Assembly (NCBI RefSeq): GCF_016859285.1
Contig: NC_053413.1
Coordinates: 13,446,001-13,510,000 of the forward strand
DNA: 64,000 bases
Source of the DNA: Xiphias gladius
Lineage: Eukaryota > Chordata > Actinopteri > Istiophoriformes > Xiphiidae
Reading direction: 5' to 3'
A program made the translations under genes and the position numbers. This document shows, piece after piece, positions 1 through 12,019 of this stretch (position 1 is the first letter of the stretch; every line of letters starts with the position of its first letter). A model generated the notes under the pieces. It was not told the origin of the DNA. It ran no database searches and saw only the letters and a list, made by a program, of their open reading frames with translations.

Positions 1-3000
1 TGAAAGAAAACAGTTCCTTATACTGAAATCATCTGACAAGCACCATCCGTGATAGGGGCCTCCTGAAACAATGTGTCAATTAGTCATAGTGCTAGTGTTG
101 AAAATCAATATAGCCTGGTCACATGACAGTAACTGGTGTCCATTTGAAAACGGAGGACAGCATAGTTTGTTGATTGACTTACTAACACAAAAAAGAAGCG
201 GCTACCAAAAGTTGCTGATGGTTGTGGATGATGGTTGGCGTAAAAACCATCATAACCATTATTAATAACCCAGTACAGTGACCGAGAAACTGAACCCCGA
301 AATACCTCTTTGTGTACTGCACATTGTTGTGTTTTGTCATCTCTCATAAGAGGTAAATGAGTCTATTTGTGGACCTGGGGAGGACACGTGAAAACTAATT
401 CTTTCAGCTTTATTCCTTTTTTCAGTGCTCATAACGCTACTTTATAACGGAACTGAAAAGAGTGACAACTGGAGACAGTAAGTTAAAAAAACAGCAACAA
501 ACATACAAAAACATGAGTTGATTTTGAAATAAAATGAACAGTTTGTCATAATTGTATCATTTCAACAGTAAGCATATCGTGTCGTCCATCTTTTCCTTTG
601 CTGCTTTCTCACTTTTATACACCAGAGGGAGTTGGTGTGTGCAGTTCTTTCATGAAGGCATTGCACTGCACCCTTTCATAAGGCAGGGAGTGGTGTTTGT
701 ATGTGAGTGTTCAGGACAGAGAAAATACTTCTTTGAGCTACACGATGAAAGTGAAATGGCTGTGGTAAGCCATGTTTGACACTGGACACTGATCCCTAAT
801 CGCTGCTCTTCGGAGTGTTTGCATGCTTGTTAGACCATATGGCTGTAGAGACATATTCTGACAAATACATGCACACATACACACAAATTCACGCCGTATC
901 CTCCACGCTCGGGCACACGCATACACACAAGCATGTGACCACATGACGAGCCAGAGTGTGTACGGAGTGACGATAATCGCTCTCCTTGGGCTATGTCTTT
1001 GAGGTCATCTTGATGGGACACAAACCATCAGAGGGCAGATGTTACAAGCAAAAGGAACACTTTCATCTCCTCTGTGAAATATGTGTGTCCAATCTGATAA
1101 TGGCACAGGGACACACTTTGCACACACTTGAAGGCAAGACACAGGAAGAGAAGAAATGTATCCTGGAACTGTCTGTTTCTGGGTGACCCCCCCATCCTTT
1201 TTGACAATGTGCACAATGGCTAATGACTGTTCCCTTGGGATCCAACTATGACAATCACTGACCAGTGTCATGTGACTTTTTAGAGTGTTTACTTAATGAT
1301 CTGTTTCTTTTAAGTTCTTGCTGCTCCAACAAGACTGACAAGACCCAAATTAGTAAACTTAAATTAAATATCTACGCTTTTGCAAGAGCTTTTGTTGTAA
1401 GAAACCACTGTTACATTCAGATCTTTGAAAGTAAAACAGGTAAACTAATAACTTTTGTGCCCCTGGCTGATTATGAAGCCCCCTTGACGTCCAGTTGGAC
1501 TTATAGGGAAGAAGGGGGAAGGGCTTGTGTGGGGATTAGGGAACAAAAGGATCTTTCTCTGTCATCAAAGAGGATCTGCTCCCAACTCATCCCCTGCTCT
1601 GTGGCAACAGCTTTTTATTTATCGGGAGTGACGGCTTGAGGGAGGAGGGAGGGTGGGATATAGTGGGAGAGTTTGATGGTAGGGGATGCAGATTTCAAAG
1701 TAATCTTTAACTTTAAGCCCTGCAGTCCCTGTGAAATGAAGCCCTCTGCCCCAGACACAGTGTTGCCTATGGCTCCCAGTGGAGGCCTGCCACTCCTCCT
1801 TTTTTTCCCCAAGCTTTGGTCACGGTGGCATTTAAGTGGCATTACTCGCCGCCTGGATGACCAAATGAGGGAGTCCCTTTGAGGGACCTGAAAGGGATGG
1901 ATTTTAACTCCTGAGACCAGTGTCGCCCTTTAAAATAACACTAAGTGGAGATACATGCCTGCTGTGTTATTAGGATTCAGCAGATACCTCAACCAAATGG
2001 AGACATCTTTGTGAATCATAACTGATCTAATAACCCAGATACTGGGTGTGAAGTGAACTAATAATGTAAACATTGTGAGGTGTATGTTTCTCAAACACAT
2101 GAGATGATGGGTGAGAGGGGATGCGTATTTGTGGCCTATTTTGTATGAAGAAAAATCCACCAAAAAATCAATTAAGCATTCTTTTATTCCACGCTTCACT
2201 GTAACCCAACACCTTTGAGAGTTATCCGGGCGTGGACCAAGTCGTTAGTGGAGTTTATATCTTCTTGCAGTTTATATGGTTTGGGAAAGCAGACTTGAGC
2301 ACAACAGACGATTTAAAACCCCTAAGAGAGGTCATCTGCACTTTCATTGTCTCGCTACTTTACATCACTACTTATTTGGGCCCCCTACCCCAGAGTTATT
2401 TCTCTCATCTTTTGAAGGCTCATGTCCCCTCAGGGTCATTGGCCTGGGATCCCCTGCTGACCTGGTCCACCACGGGGAGCCGTTGTAATAAAACAGAAGT
2501 AGTTATGGCGTAAACAGGTCCTGTCATTGGCACAATAGGCCATGTTGTTCGAGGTTGTGGTGGCAGGATAATAATAATATAAAAATTTTCAGTTACATAC
2601 CGACAGCTTGAAACATAGGCTACATGTAGGCACACATGCACATCTGCTCGCACAGTAGCCTCCAAGCACCTTATGAGATTTTTTTCGTATAAATAGTTGC
2701 AGTGCAGTTAAGAAACGCAGGAGGGGAGTAGGGGAAGATACTGCTGTAACGAGCCATATTTCTATTATTCCAGCCTGTGGCAAATTAAAGTGCTCTTTCA
2801 ATGATTTTAAGGCCTTCTGTGCAAGCGTGTGTCATAGCATGACATGCCTGTACACACTATCCCATTTGTATTTTACTCAAACAAGAACTCGAGGCCAAAG
2901 TGCATTCCCTTCGAAAGGGTTAAAAGTAAAGAATAACGGAGTTGAATTTCAAAGGTACATTCTATAAGAAAATCAAACAATATGGGAAGGCACTGAAGCT

Positions 3001-3677
3001 TCACATACACTGTCTCCAAAATGATCCTATAGTAGTTTACCTTTACTGCATGTGCTGTAGATATAGTTGAAATGTTTTATGGACTACATTTAGTAGATAG
3101 TATACAAGTGTTGCTTGAGCCATGATGCTCATAAAGTCATCAGTTTGGGTCAATAACGGCCTTTTCACAGCAGACATTTTGGCTTGTCATAGCAGGAAAT
3201 GCCCAGGTAATAACATTAACAATGGCTCCGTTCTATTCCAGTCCCAGTAAGCCATGACAGCGTGACATTGAGCCAGCCTGCACAAAACCAGGACCCTGAC
3301 ACTGAAGCGGCTGAACAGAAAACAGCCATATCTCACTGTATTATTTACACCCGTGCTTTTCCTACTGTGACATGTCAAAATATCTTCTGTGATAAAGGCC
3401 TATATAGAGTTCAGAATTTGCATGATAAGGAGAAAAATCTAATAAACTCTGCGGGCTAAGTGATCTCAAGATGTTGTCACATAAACCTAGTTTCCCCTCC
3501 ATTGTTAATGAAACCAGGCCACAAAGGTCTCTGGTGGTGCTGTTAGTTAGAGTCCTCCATCCATGTGCCGTAATACTGACAAAGGCATCTATAAGGGTGT
3601 CCAAGCACACTGAAATAAATCAAACAGATTCCCCTGGGCCAGTTAAGTTCATGTACCCTAGCTCTGCAGCCGGAGGA
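1..3677. other. Intergenic, no gene seen
   Basis: I see no convincing coding exon, RNA gene or known mobile element here. The open frames are short and have no recognisable domain or exon structure. The stretch is mostly unique and AT-rich. It lies downstream of the minus-strand RING gene, so the bases just below 3678 should hold that gene's 3' UTR, but I could not identify a clear polyadenylation signal for it. Confidence 0.5.
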
Positions 3678-4337
3678 TCACATCATATCAGAGTTGAGGG
3701 AACTGAAGTTGCTCGCTTCCGTCTCCGGTCGGTGCTTCAACGCGCACATTAACCAAGTGAGAACGAGCAAAAACAGGGCGAGGACACTGGCTACGGACAA
3801 ACAGACAGAGCCCAGTGGCCACGCAGTGTTACTGAAGTTGTGTATGAGGATGAGGCCCAGAAATGACAACACCACCATGGCCAGGAACGAGAAGATGGCG
3901 CACACACAGCCCATCGCAGACGCAATTCTCATGCAGGTCCGACAGAGTTCGCCGCTCTCCTGGGAGGTTGCTGATGGGAGGGGTGGGCTTGCGTGGCCAT
4001 CTGCGTCTGCCGAGTTCAACCGCTCCTGCCTTTTAAGGGGCAGCGCTTCCGTCACGGCGGTGTCGTCGGGGAGGTTGTGAACCCGATATTCCGGTACGGG
4101 AGTTCGGTGGCGACACACGGGGCAACCGATTCTCCACCCTCGGCCCCCCAGGGAGTGCAGGGCGTCCAGGCACGCCTGGCAGAAGGTGTGGGAACAGCCC
4201 AGCAGTTTGGGAGTGTGGCGGTCCAAGTCGAAGTAGTTGTAGCATATTTTGCACTCGTGTTCCTCGCCGGGAAACGAGTCGGTCCCGTCGGGCGGAGAGG
4301 AGCCACAGTCGCCTCCCGGTCCGACCGCCTCCGCCAT
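3678..4337 (-). CDS. RING-finger E3 ubiquitin ligase, membrane-anchored (RNF182/RNF183-like)
   Basis: Intact 219-residue single-exon frame. Residues 29-75 form a C3HC4 RING: C29-x2-C32, C48-x-H50, C53-x2-C56, C72-x2-C75. An LPDD motif follows at 89-92, also found just after the RING in RNF182. Two hydrophobic segments (about 142-165 and 174-200) look like C-terminal membrane helices. That layout, an N-terminal RING plus two C-terminal helices, is typical of the small RNF182/183/186/223-type ligases, which ubiquitinate substrates at ER or endolysosomal membranes. The start ATG has G at +4 and lies at the edge of a CpG-rich block. The gene is transcribed away from pax3, about 7 kb from it. The RING and membrane calls are firm. 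The exact orthologue is not, so I give no symbol, and no substrate can be read from the sequence. Confidence 0.9.
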   Translation of the reverse strand: MAEAVGPGGDCGSSPPDGTDSFPGEEHECKICYNYFDLDRHTPKLLGCSHTFCQACLDALHSLGGRGWRIGCPVCRHRTPVPEYRVHNLPDDTAVTEALPLKRQERLNSADADGHASPPLPSATSQESGELCRTCMRIASAMGCVCAIFSFLAMVVLSFLGLILIHNFSNTAWPLGSVCLSVASVLALFLLVLTWLMCALKHRPETEASNFSSLNSDMM

Positions 4338-5050
4338 GTTCTGTCTGTTCTGGCTTTGCAGAAGCAGCTTTATTTCACTACACCGTTAATGTGACCAAAA
4401 TTCCACAGCATGCTGAGGAATATTTCCGGATGACAATAAAACGTTTCGAAGTAAACTCTCTCCCCGCTTTTCCCCGGTATGAGTCGGCGCCGGTGGCTGA
4501 GTCCCGGTAGCTGTCGTGCTTTGCGATCTCACACCTGTTGTGTAACCGGCCTGGGGCACGACCCGTGGACAGGGACAGACTGGGCTTCATCACGATCGTA
4601 TCACCGGCACGAAACCCCGTTTACCGCATTACAAGAAAAACAAACAACTACAGCAAAAAAACAAACACAAACAAAAACATTTTCAAATTGACTTCCCAAT
4701 TTGGTTTCTGTCACTTGGTTGATTTGTCCCAGCCGTGGGTCCCGTGTATGAGGTGGACTTAACAGAGCTGACGTTTTCTGTGCCTCTGCGTTTCAGCACC
4801 ACGGGCGGGGGACAGCGCCGAGCAGCGCTGCCGGCAGTGACACCTTCGGCCGCAGCGCAGCACCGGCGCGGCGCAACGCGAAGCCCCCAGGGAGCAGGCG
4901 AAGTGCCGACGACCTCCGCACATATCGGCGCGCGTGCCTTTGCTGCAGCGCGGGCCTTTCCCCCCTTTCCGGGCAGTGCTATGAGACCGAACCTTCCGCA
5001 CGTTTTAAAAAGCCCTTCACACTCCCATAGCTCAGTGACCCCGTAAGGGC
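4338..5050 (-). promoter_or_regulatory. CpG-rich promoter / 5' UTR region of the RING gene
   Basis: The bases upstream of the RING-gene ATG are much richer in GC and CpG than the surroundings, especially about 4480-4520 and 4795-4960, where GCGC, CCGG and CGGC clusters occur. Position and composition suggest a CpG-island promoter for the minus-strand gene. Short frames on both strands here are what GC-rich DNA gives by chance. No TATA box was identified. The transcription start cannot be placed from sequence alone. Confidence 0.5.
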
Positions 5051-6560
5051 GACCGTAATTCAATTGTCTGCCCAGCACACACAGAATTTTGGTTCCGCTA
5101 CCTTTTGCGTTTATGGAGACTCATTTATGTCAGAAGACCTTTTAGGGAACTCTGAAGACTTCGTGTTTGCCCCTGTTGCCAAGGCAAGCTATGGCTCAGA
5201 TACACCCCGCAGGACACCGCTGGACACGGAGCCGTGACAACATCTGCAGCATCTATACCATAGATAAACCATCATCGTGCTGCTCCCGAGAATGGCGTTG
5301 CGGGCTTTGCAGCATGTACGACCTTGTATTCTTGTTAAAGCAGAAAAAATAAATAAAACATGACCCCCCTGCTGATGGAAAATCAATCCAGTGGGGAGAA
5401 TTAAACGGTGGTTTAGTCGTGTGGCACCTTTCACCGGTCGGACATCCTCTCCTTTTGATTGACTGCTGAGGATTAAAACACCGTGTGCTCCACACAAGTG
5501 TGCCATGCGGCCTAATTTGATGATTAAAAAAATAATAGCTGACTTCCTCCCCGCATGATAGCACACTGTCTTCGGAGAACTTCATAGGATAGTCAGGTTA
5601 GATAAATATCCCTGTAGAAATGAGCATGGCGTCCCAACACATTGGGCTGACAAGTGCCCCCTTGTGGCCAAAAGTATGCACGCATGTTTCTGCACTGATA
5701 AAACGTAGGGTTGGGTAGTAGCATCCTGTGTCCAACTGGATTACAGTTACATGCAATCAATCACTTTACAAAAGTGGGGTAACTGTAAATGAGTTGCAGG
5801 TATTAATGAAAACAGAGTAGTCGCATTAAAGATGTTTTGGAAACATCATGCATGCTGGGAAGGTGAATTGACAGTCGGTGACATAAAAATGCTGGGGGTT
5901 TTCGAGGTAAAATAATTCACACATAATCAAACGTAGTCAGGTATGGAAATAAGGATGCCATAGGTTGGGAAATGTGCGAACTGAATGACTGAAAAGAGAA
6001 ATATAGCCAAAGATGCCAAGATTTGTAAACATGCTGACTAAAACCTTTTCAACTAAAGTCCAAAAGTGTTTATGTCATAGATATTTAATGCTACAAAAAC
6101 AGTTTTGTCTTTCAAGTTATACTCAAAATTTTTAATTAGGTTTTTTCTCCTATATCTTTATGCATTTATGTATTTTATAGCAAACAAACTAAATACAAAC
6201 AAAAATGCACTTGACAATTGGCGAGTTATCAACGTTTTCAACAAAGGACTGGATTGTGTTACACATATTTTGCGATTTCAAAACAAAAGCATGATAAATG
6301 GCCATTTTTGCAGCTCCCTGTAGACATTTCCACACCTCCTCTCATACAGTATTCCTCACAGATGCAAATTTACTCAACACAAAGCATCACTGTTATTTAC
6401 TTCATAAGATATTATACTAGATATGTATAGATCAAAAATATATCGTTGCGTTTTATTCAAACGCATTCAGGCTTCTTTGGGGGAAATAGGAAATCCACTT
6501 CAAAGTGTTGTCACAACACCAGATAACAAGTCTTTCTTCCCATAAACAAACACAGTCACG

Positions 6561-6631
6561 CACAAACACACACACACACACACAAACACAGAGACACCCA
6601 CACACACAGGCACACACACACACACACACAC
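6561..6631. repeat. Interrupted (CA)n microsatellite
   Basis: CA dinucleotides run for about 70 bp with occasional AAC, GAGA and GG interruptions. It is a simple-sequence tract in intergenic DNA. The Val/Cys-rich frame on the opposite strand is a shadow of it. Confidence 0.9.
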
Positions 6632-8485
6632 TGAAGGAAATGTTCCACCTCAAGTAAAGGTGTGGGGTAAGAATAAGAACAAGAATCTTACTGGAGGTAA
6701 CACTGCACATTCATCATTGTAAACTATTAGCTCACAGTTTTCAGTCCTCATTTGATGAACTATCACAGTAACCCTGCTTGCCCAGAGGCCGTATGCTTAA
6801 CAAATGCTTGGCTTCTCTTTTTCTTTTCTCTCACACACCTGGAAAGAACTTATCGGTCTTTGTTATGATAACAGCAATCAGTTCGAGGTCCCACTGAAAT
6901 GTTGTGGGTCGCATGTATCTGATAAGATCAAACGCATCAGAAAAACAGTGCTTGTTGTGGAGGCGTCTTGTAACAGTAACATCCTAAGGCTACTAATCAC
7001 AGAGTGGACTTCCTTATTCTGAAGATACATTTCTAAATGTCGACTTGGCCGTTCTTCTAATCTGTTTCTCCTATTTCAAACAACGTCTGCTCTGTAGTCT
7101 TTGTGATGCAAAATGTACTTTCAATTGTCGTCACTGAGCTGCTGCAGGTTGATAAAGACAAAACACCAAACAAAACTGATGATATATCACATATAAAAAT
7201 AAATCCGATTTTTGAGGGGAATTTAAACCACACTTGCATATTGCTGGTCATTCATACCCTCCAACCACTGGTAACATAAAACATTGCGTGTTTACATTTA
7301 GGCTAGTTACATTGTGCATCAGAAAATGCACAATTATTCGGTAACACTTACACCAGAATAATAAAAGGAAAACTTGTTGATTGAAGACACTATTGCAGTG
7401 AAGAACACAAAGCTTTAGCTTTATTTAGAAACTGTATCTGGGCAACGTGTCTAGGAAACAGCACAGTTCATTATTTCCAAATCTGTGTTTACAGTAATCT
7501 AGAGAAAGAATTGGCAGTAATCACACTGTGTCAACAGCTTGATTATGAGTAGCCCTCTGAGGGCGACTGCAGTGTAGAAACTGATGGTATGGCACTTTAT
7601 TCAAAATTTCCTCACAGCAGTGCCACGATTCTCCGAAGACTAATAAAGGTTAAGCGCATGTTGTTTTACTGCCGACTGTTGTTGTAACATAGTAAAACCA
7701 CTACATAAACCTAATGAATAATGCAATTTCGGGTGATCAACTTAAGGTATGTATCATTCTGCTTGTCACAGTAAGCTAGAGCTGTTTTTTTTTTTTTTTT
7801 TGCTACAGTTACAGTATCTATTTTACAGTATAAGGAATGCATGACTGACTATTTTAAATTTTGAGAAGGAGTTGAAGCTGGTTAGTTCAGCAGTTTACTC
7901 CCTATAGCTTATGGTCAGATAATCACAGTGATGATTTGATTACCTCTAAAAGTACACAGTGGGGTCCAAAAATCTGAGGTCTGAGGTCTGAGACCCCTTT
8001 CCCATGCAAGCAAAGTGGTCTCAGACCATATCTATATTTGATCTTGCGTTGTTCTGCTAATCATGAATACTGAGCAGTATTGTAAGTCGCTCTGGAGAGA
8101 AAGGAGATTTTTCCAGTAGTCTAATTAAGCCTTAGTCAGATACATGAATAGGACCTTATCGCTGTAGGGCCGCAGCCAAGATCAAAACTGCCTATGGGTT
8201 ATTAGGCTATTAGACTAACTTTATCTTTAGTGGAGGAAGAGCAAATTATTGTGTTTTTTTTAATGTGTACGGTTTCAGAAACATAGCCTTGAAAGCCCCT
8301 GGCTTATTCTGTGCGTATGCCTGGTAAACTCAAGGCACTCTTTCTTTTCGGGGCCGTCTTGTTCCTTATTTTTGATGCATTTTGTCCACCACCAAAGCAC
8401 ATTTCTGACTCAGCTTACCTCTCTAATTGATTTGACATGGTAGATCCAATATCCTTTTCATGATAGTCAAACTTTAGTATGATAA

Positions 8486-8492
8486 CCCCCCC

Positions 8493-8547
<55 letters not shown>

Positions 8548-8549
8548 CA
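8486..8549. repeat. (C)10 plus (CA)n microsatellite
   Basis: A run of ten C is followed by about 25 CA dinucleotides and then a C-rich tail. Intergenic simple repeat. Confidence 0.95.
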
Positions 8550-10082
8550 CATCCCCCTACACCCCTCCACAACCCCCCACCACCACCCCATTCCTTCTTT
8601 TATGGACATATAATGTTTCCACATGTTCTGTGTCCACTGCTTCATTTTTTCAGTCTTATAGAGGGAATAAAAATACACGAGTCCACATGCTGTGGGATAC
8701 AGTAATGAAAGGGACAGAAAAATGCTGCTTTAAAGTTGGGATTTAATTTAGTAAAACAGAGATGAAAAATTCTCTATGCTCCATCGATATCCGGTGGGTT
8801 TTTCCTTCTCTTTTTTAGCAAACAAAAATCTGTCACACCAGCAGCGCCGCAAAAAACAGCTTCTGTCGTTCGTATTTTCACAAAGAAGGTTTCACTGATC
8901 TGTCTACCCGAGGTTGTGACAATGATCTGTTCTTCGTCGTCGATGTGTTTAGACAATAATGCAGCAAGTATTGACAAATCTAATGGCGATCGAGTGATTG
9001 TCTACCGGTAGGTCAGCTCTGATGGCGCACCAGTTTGTCTTATGGAGGTCATGACCAACCAGTCATCCGTGGAATGCAGGTTGCGGAGGCCTCTAAACGG
9101 AATCAGCCAGTATCTGTAGTCTCATTCCTGAGGGAAAGGGGGAAAAAATGTATCGGTCCATTAAACACGCCTAATTATCATAATTTTCAAAACTCTACAA
9201 GCTCCAGAAAAGTCAAATGATCCCTCATGTGGTTCTATGTGTCTATAATCGACCATTTCGCACGGATGTGTCACACTGCCGTGTGGCTCAACCACGGGTC
9301 CGCGCAGCACCAATTGTTAAATTGGTGCAACTGCTGGATGACGATGCGATGCTTTTTTACGTGGAGTGTGGTGGAACTCGTGGGAAAAAAAAAAAAGGGG
9401 ATCCTCGTCCCCAGGTCGAGAGCCCCCCCCCACCCCCCTCGCGTCCGCACCATAGGCTGCTTCTCTCGTGACCTCCCCTGTCTGAGCGGTCTGGTGCGGC
9501 CAAAAGCTTCCCGAGGGTTTCATTTCCGTTTATACTTTCGGTGATTCACGGGGTACGGCCGCCGCGTGTCCTCTTTACTTTTCACGCTATAGCTTTTACG
9601 AAATTCCGATGGAAAACAATCGTCAGGAAAAATAAAACAAAGTAAAAAATAAAAAAGTGAATATGTCTTATATACCATGCCCTTCGAGGAACCCTCAGGA
9701 CGGCTACACCTACTGTGGTTTGCAGTAGGCTAGAGACCAATACACTCGCTCACAGCATGGGTCACCCGTTCAGGAACTGAGCCCCGCAGAGCTCAAATAT
9801 TACAACTGTGGCAATAACAACAACTGGCGATGGTGATGGTTAACGGTTATATCATAATCATAATAATAAGAGTTATTATTATCTTTGTAATAGTCTCACC
9901 TGTTGCATTCTTCTGTCTGTCGTCGCGTTTCATGGATCCGTGGAAACATAGGGCGATGGTGCTGCTCCGGGCGCATAGCGAGCACCTGTGTAGCTCCACA
10001 CATCAAGGAGTGTTCAGTCGAAAACACAAGCTCCCCTTTTTTCGCTTGTGTCATTGCATTTGGCATGTTTAATTCAATGTGT

Positions 10083-10083
10083 G

Positions 10084-10152
<69 letters not shown>

Positions 10153-10158
10153 GTAACA

Positions 10159-10204
<46 letters not shown>

Positions 10205-10221
10205 TAATAATAATGATGATA

Positions 10222-10258
<37 letters not shown>

Positions 10259-10274
10259 TAATAATAGTAATAAT
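10083..10274. repeat. Long (AAT)n trinucleotide microsatellite
   Basis: About 190 bp of AAT/ATA triplets with a few GTA, ACA and GATG interruptions. It lies about 1.0-1.2 kb upstream of the pax3 start codon, just before a long (GT)n tract. All reading frames across it are poly-Asn, poly-Ile or poly-Leu shadows. Confidence 0.97.
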
Positions 10275-10392
10275 AAACAAGTAAAGTAATAAAGACAGCG
10301 ACTATATCAACTAGAACAACTACTAATACTGAATTTGAAGTGCTGATATTAATATCAACGGACCCTGATAATTCATCCATAAACAAGAATTC

Positions 10393-10394
<2 letters not shown>

Positions 10395-10448
<54 letters not shown>
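10395..10448. repeat. (GT)n microsatellite
   Basis: About 27 GT dinucleotides, 0.8-0.9 kb upstream of the pax3 ATG and 120 bp after the AAT tract. Confidence 0.97.
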
Positions 10449-10451
<3 letters not shown>

Positions 10452-10829
10452 CCTGTGCAGTCATCAATATATAAATGCTGACCAGGAACTTTTTTTTTTT
10501 TAACTTTTAGACTTATTTATTCACTAATATAACCTTACAAGGTAACACGCTACAGTTTTTCGGTGATTTTAAGATTTGCTACTCTATAAAATCATCCGGT
10601 ACTTTTCTCTTTACTGATCCAGTTTCGTCCATCATTCAAACTTTCCTCCACCAGGAGCCCCGCGGCTCCCCGGTTCCTCATCCAGACAATGAGGAGCGCA
10701 ATGTGCCTCAGCAGAGGCAGGGAAATGGTCGCAAGTCAGATACACCTCTCCCGTGTGTTTAGTTAATAGATTGTATTAAAAGTTGTGCACTTTGTAAAAA
10801 GTTTGAAGCTTCTGATACGACGAGATGAC

Positions 10830-11005
10830 CTCGTGAGGCCAATCCAGACAGAAGGGGAGCTCCTGCTGTCCAATCACGAAGCCCCTCCGGTCTCCGAACG
10901 TCCGGGTAGTTGACCAATCAGGAGGCGCAGCTCGGAGTCGGGTAGGGGTGGGGGGGTTGCAGCGGCCACAGATAAAATGTTGGGCTTCCATCCATCCTCT
11001 CAAAC
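10830..11005 (+). promoter_or_regulatory. pax3 core promoter (three CCAAT boxes and TATA-like element)
   Basis: CCAATC occurs three times in the same orientation, at 10839-10844, 10870-10875 and 10914-10919. A TATA-like GATAAAAT follows at 10971-10978, with a GC-rich stretch between. This spacing predicts transcription starting near 11000, giving a 5' UTR of roughly 280 bases before the ATG at 11281. CCAAT boxes bind NF-Y. In mammals the proximal Pax3 upstream region also drives neural-crest expression. The core promoter reading is an inference from motif order and position. Confidence 0.65.
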
Positions 11006-11280
11006 CATCCCCTCAATCCTCGCAGGACTATTAGCGACCTGCGCTTTGATTTCATCTCTCACCTCAGCTCACGCCGGCCACTGGATACCAGCCAGCTCCA
11101 CCTCTGCGGGATTCCGTTTTCCCTCTGGCCGGAGCAACCTGTTACTCAGAGAGAGGGAGGCTGCGTCGCGTCTGTCGAGAGGGCGAAATACTGCAGCTAA
11201 CAAAAGGTGTCTGGCCGGATTAAAAGCGTCAGGCAGGGGCAGCTCCACTCGAAGCTTTGCCTGACACAAGGTCAGGGACC

Positions 11281-11603
11281 ATGACAGCGCTTGCAGGAGG
11301 TTTACCGAGAATGATGAGACCAAGTCCTCACCAGAATTACCCGCGGGGCGGATACTCTCTGGAAGGTAAGAGACCACCACCAGTTGCTGCTCACGGTCTG
11401 AGGAAACTTTCACCAAACTTCGGCAAAGTCGTCAAGCTCGGCGTCTGGCACGATTTAAACCTGCAAAGACAGATTATTGTCAACGACTCATTTCATTTTA
11501 AATTTAAAATGTCGTTTTGTGCAGAAAAAAACTCCAGGATTAAGTCCACATTTCCAGTGGAAGCACGACGTGCTTTTTAAATTTTTATTTATGAAAGCTC
11601 CGT

Positions 11604-11667
<64 letters not shown>

Positions 11668-11971
11668 GTTTGTCTGTGTGTTTGTGTGTGTATAAATATA
11701 TAATATGGTAATATGTCTCATCCGAGCCTCACATTTTAATATTTTGTAATACTTTTTTTTTTTCCTGAAAAGAACATTATTTTGGCTTTTCACGCCACTG
11801 AGTGAAATCTTCTACTTCTTTTAGGACAAGTCAGATTTTTTTTAAACTGAATATATAGTTATATATTTTTTTTAATACAAGTTTGCAGCGTAGAAAATAC
11901 TCTGATTTTCCATATTAGATTGTACTTTAAAGGTTTAGCTGCTCTTGGCAGCTTGTTAATTTCTTCTCACC

Positions 11972-12019
<48 letters not shown>

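Larger units (their letters stand above)
5051..10590. other. Intergenic region between the RING gene and pax3
   Basis: No coding exon recognised. It contains several microsatellites (listed separately). A short duplicated TCTGAGG block at about 7965-7995 sits in a stretch resembling dispersed fish repeats. A GC-richer patch (about 9240-9560) holds a perfect 9-bp inverted repeat around CCAAT motifs. As the upstream flank of pax3 it may hold distal enhancers, but no individual element can be supported here. Confidence 0.4.

Noticed and set aside
4735..5078. Overlapping frames on both strands in the GC-rich block
   Set aside because: High GC content removes stop codons by chance. There is no domain, and the block is best explained as the CpG-rich 5' flank of the RING gene.
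7960..8040. Possible mobile-element end with repeated TCTGAGG near 7965-7995
   Set aside because: It resembles dispersed fish repeats but is short and lacks clear borders, so I did not call it as an element.
9896..10467. Poly-Leu, poly-Asn, poly-Ile and poly-Tyr frames
   Set aside because: These are translations of the (AAT)n and (GT)n microsatellites with no exon support.
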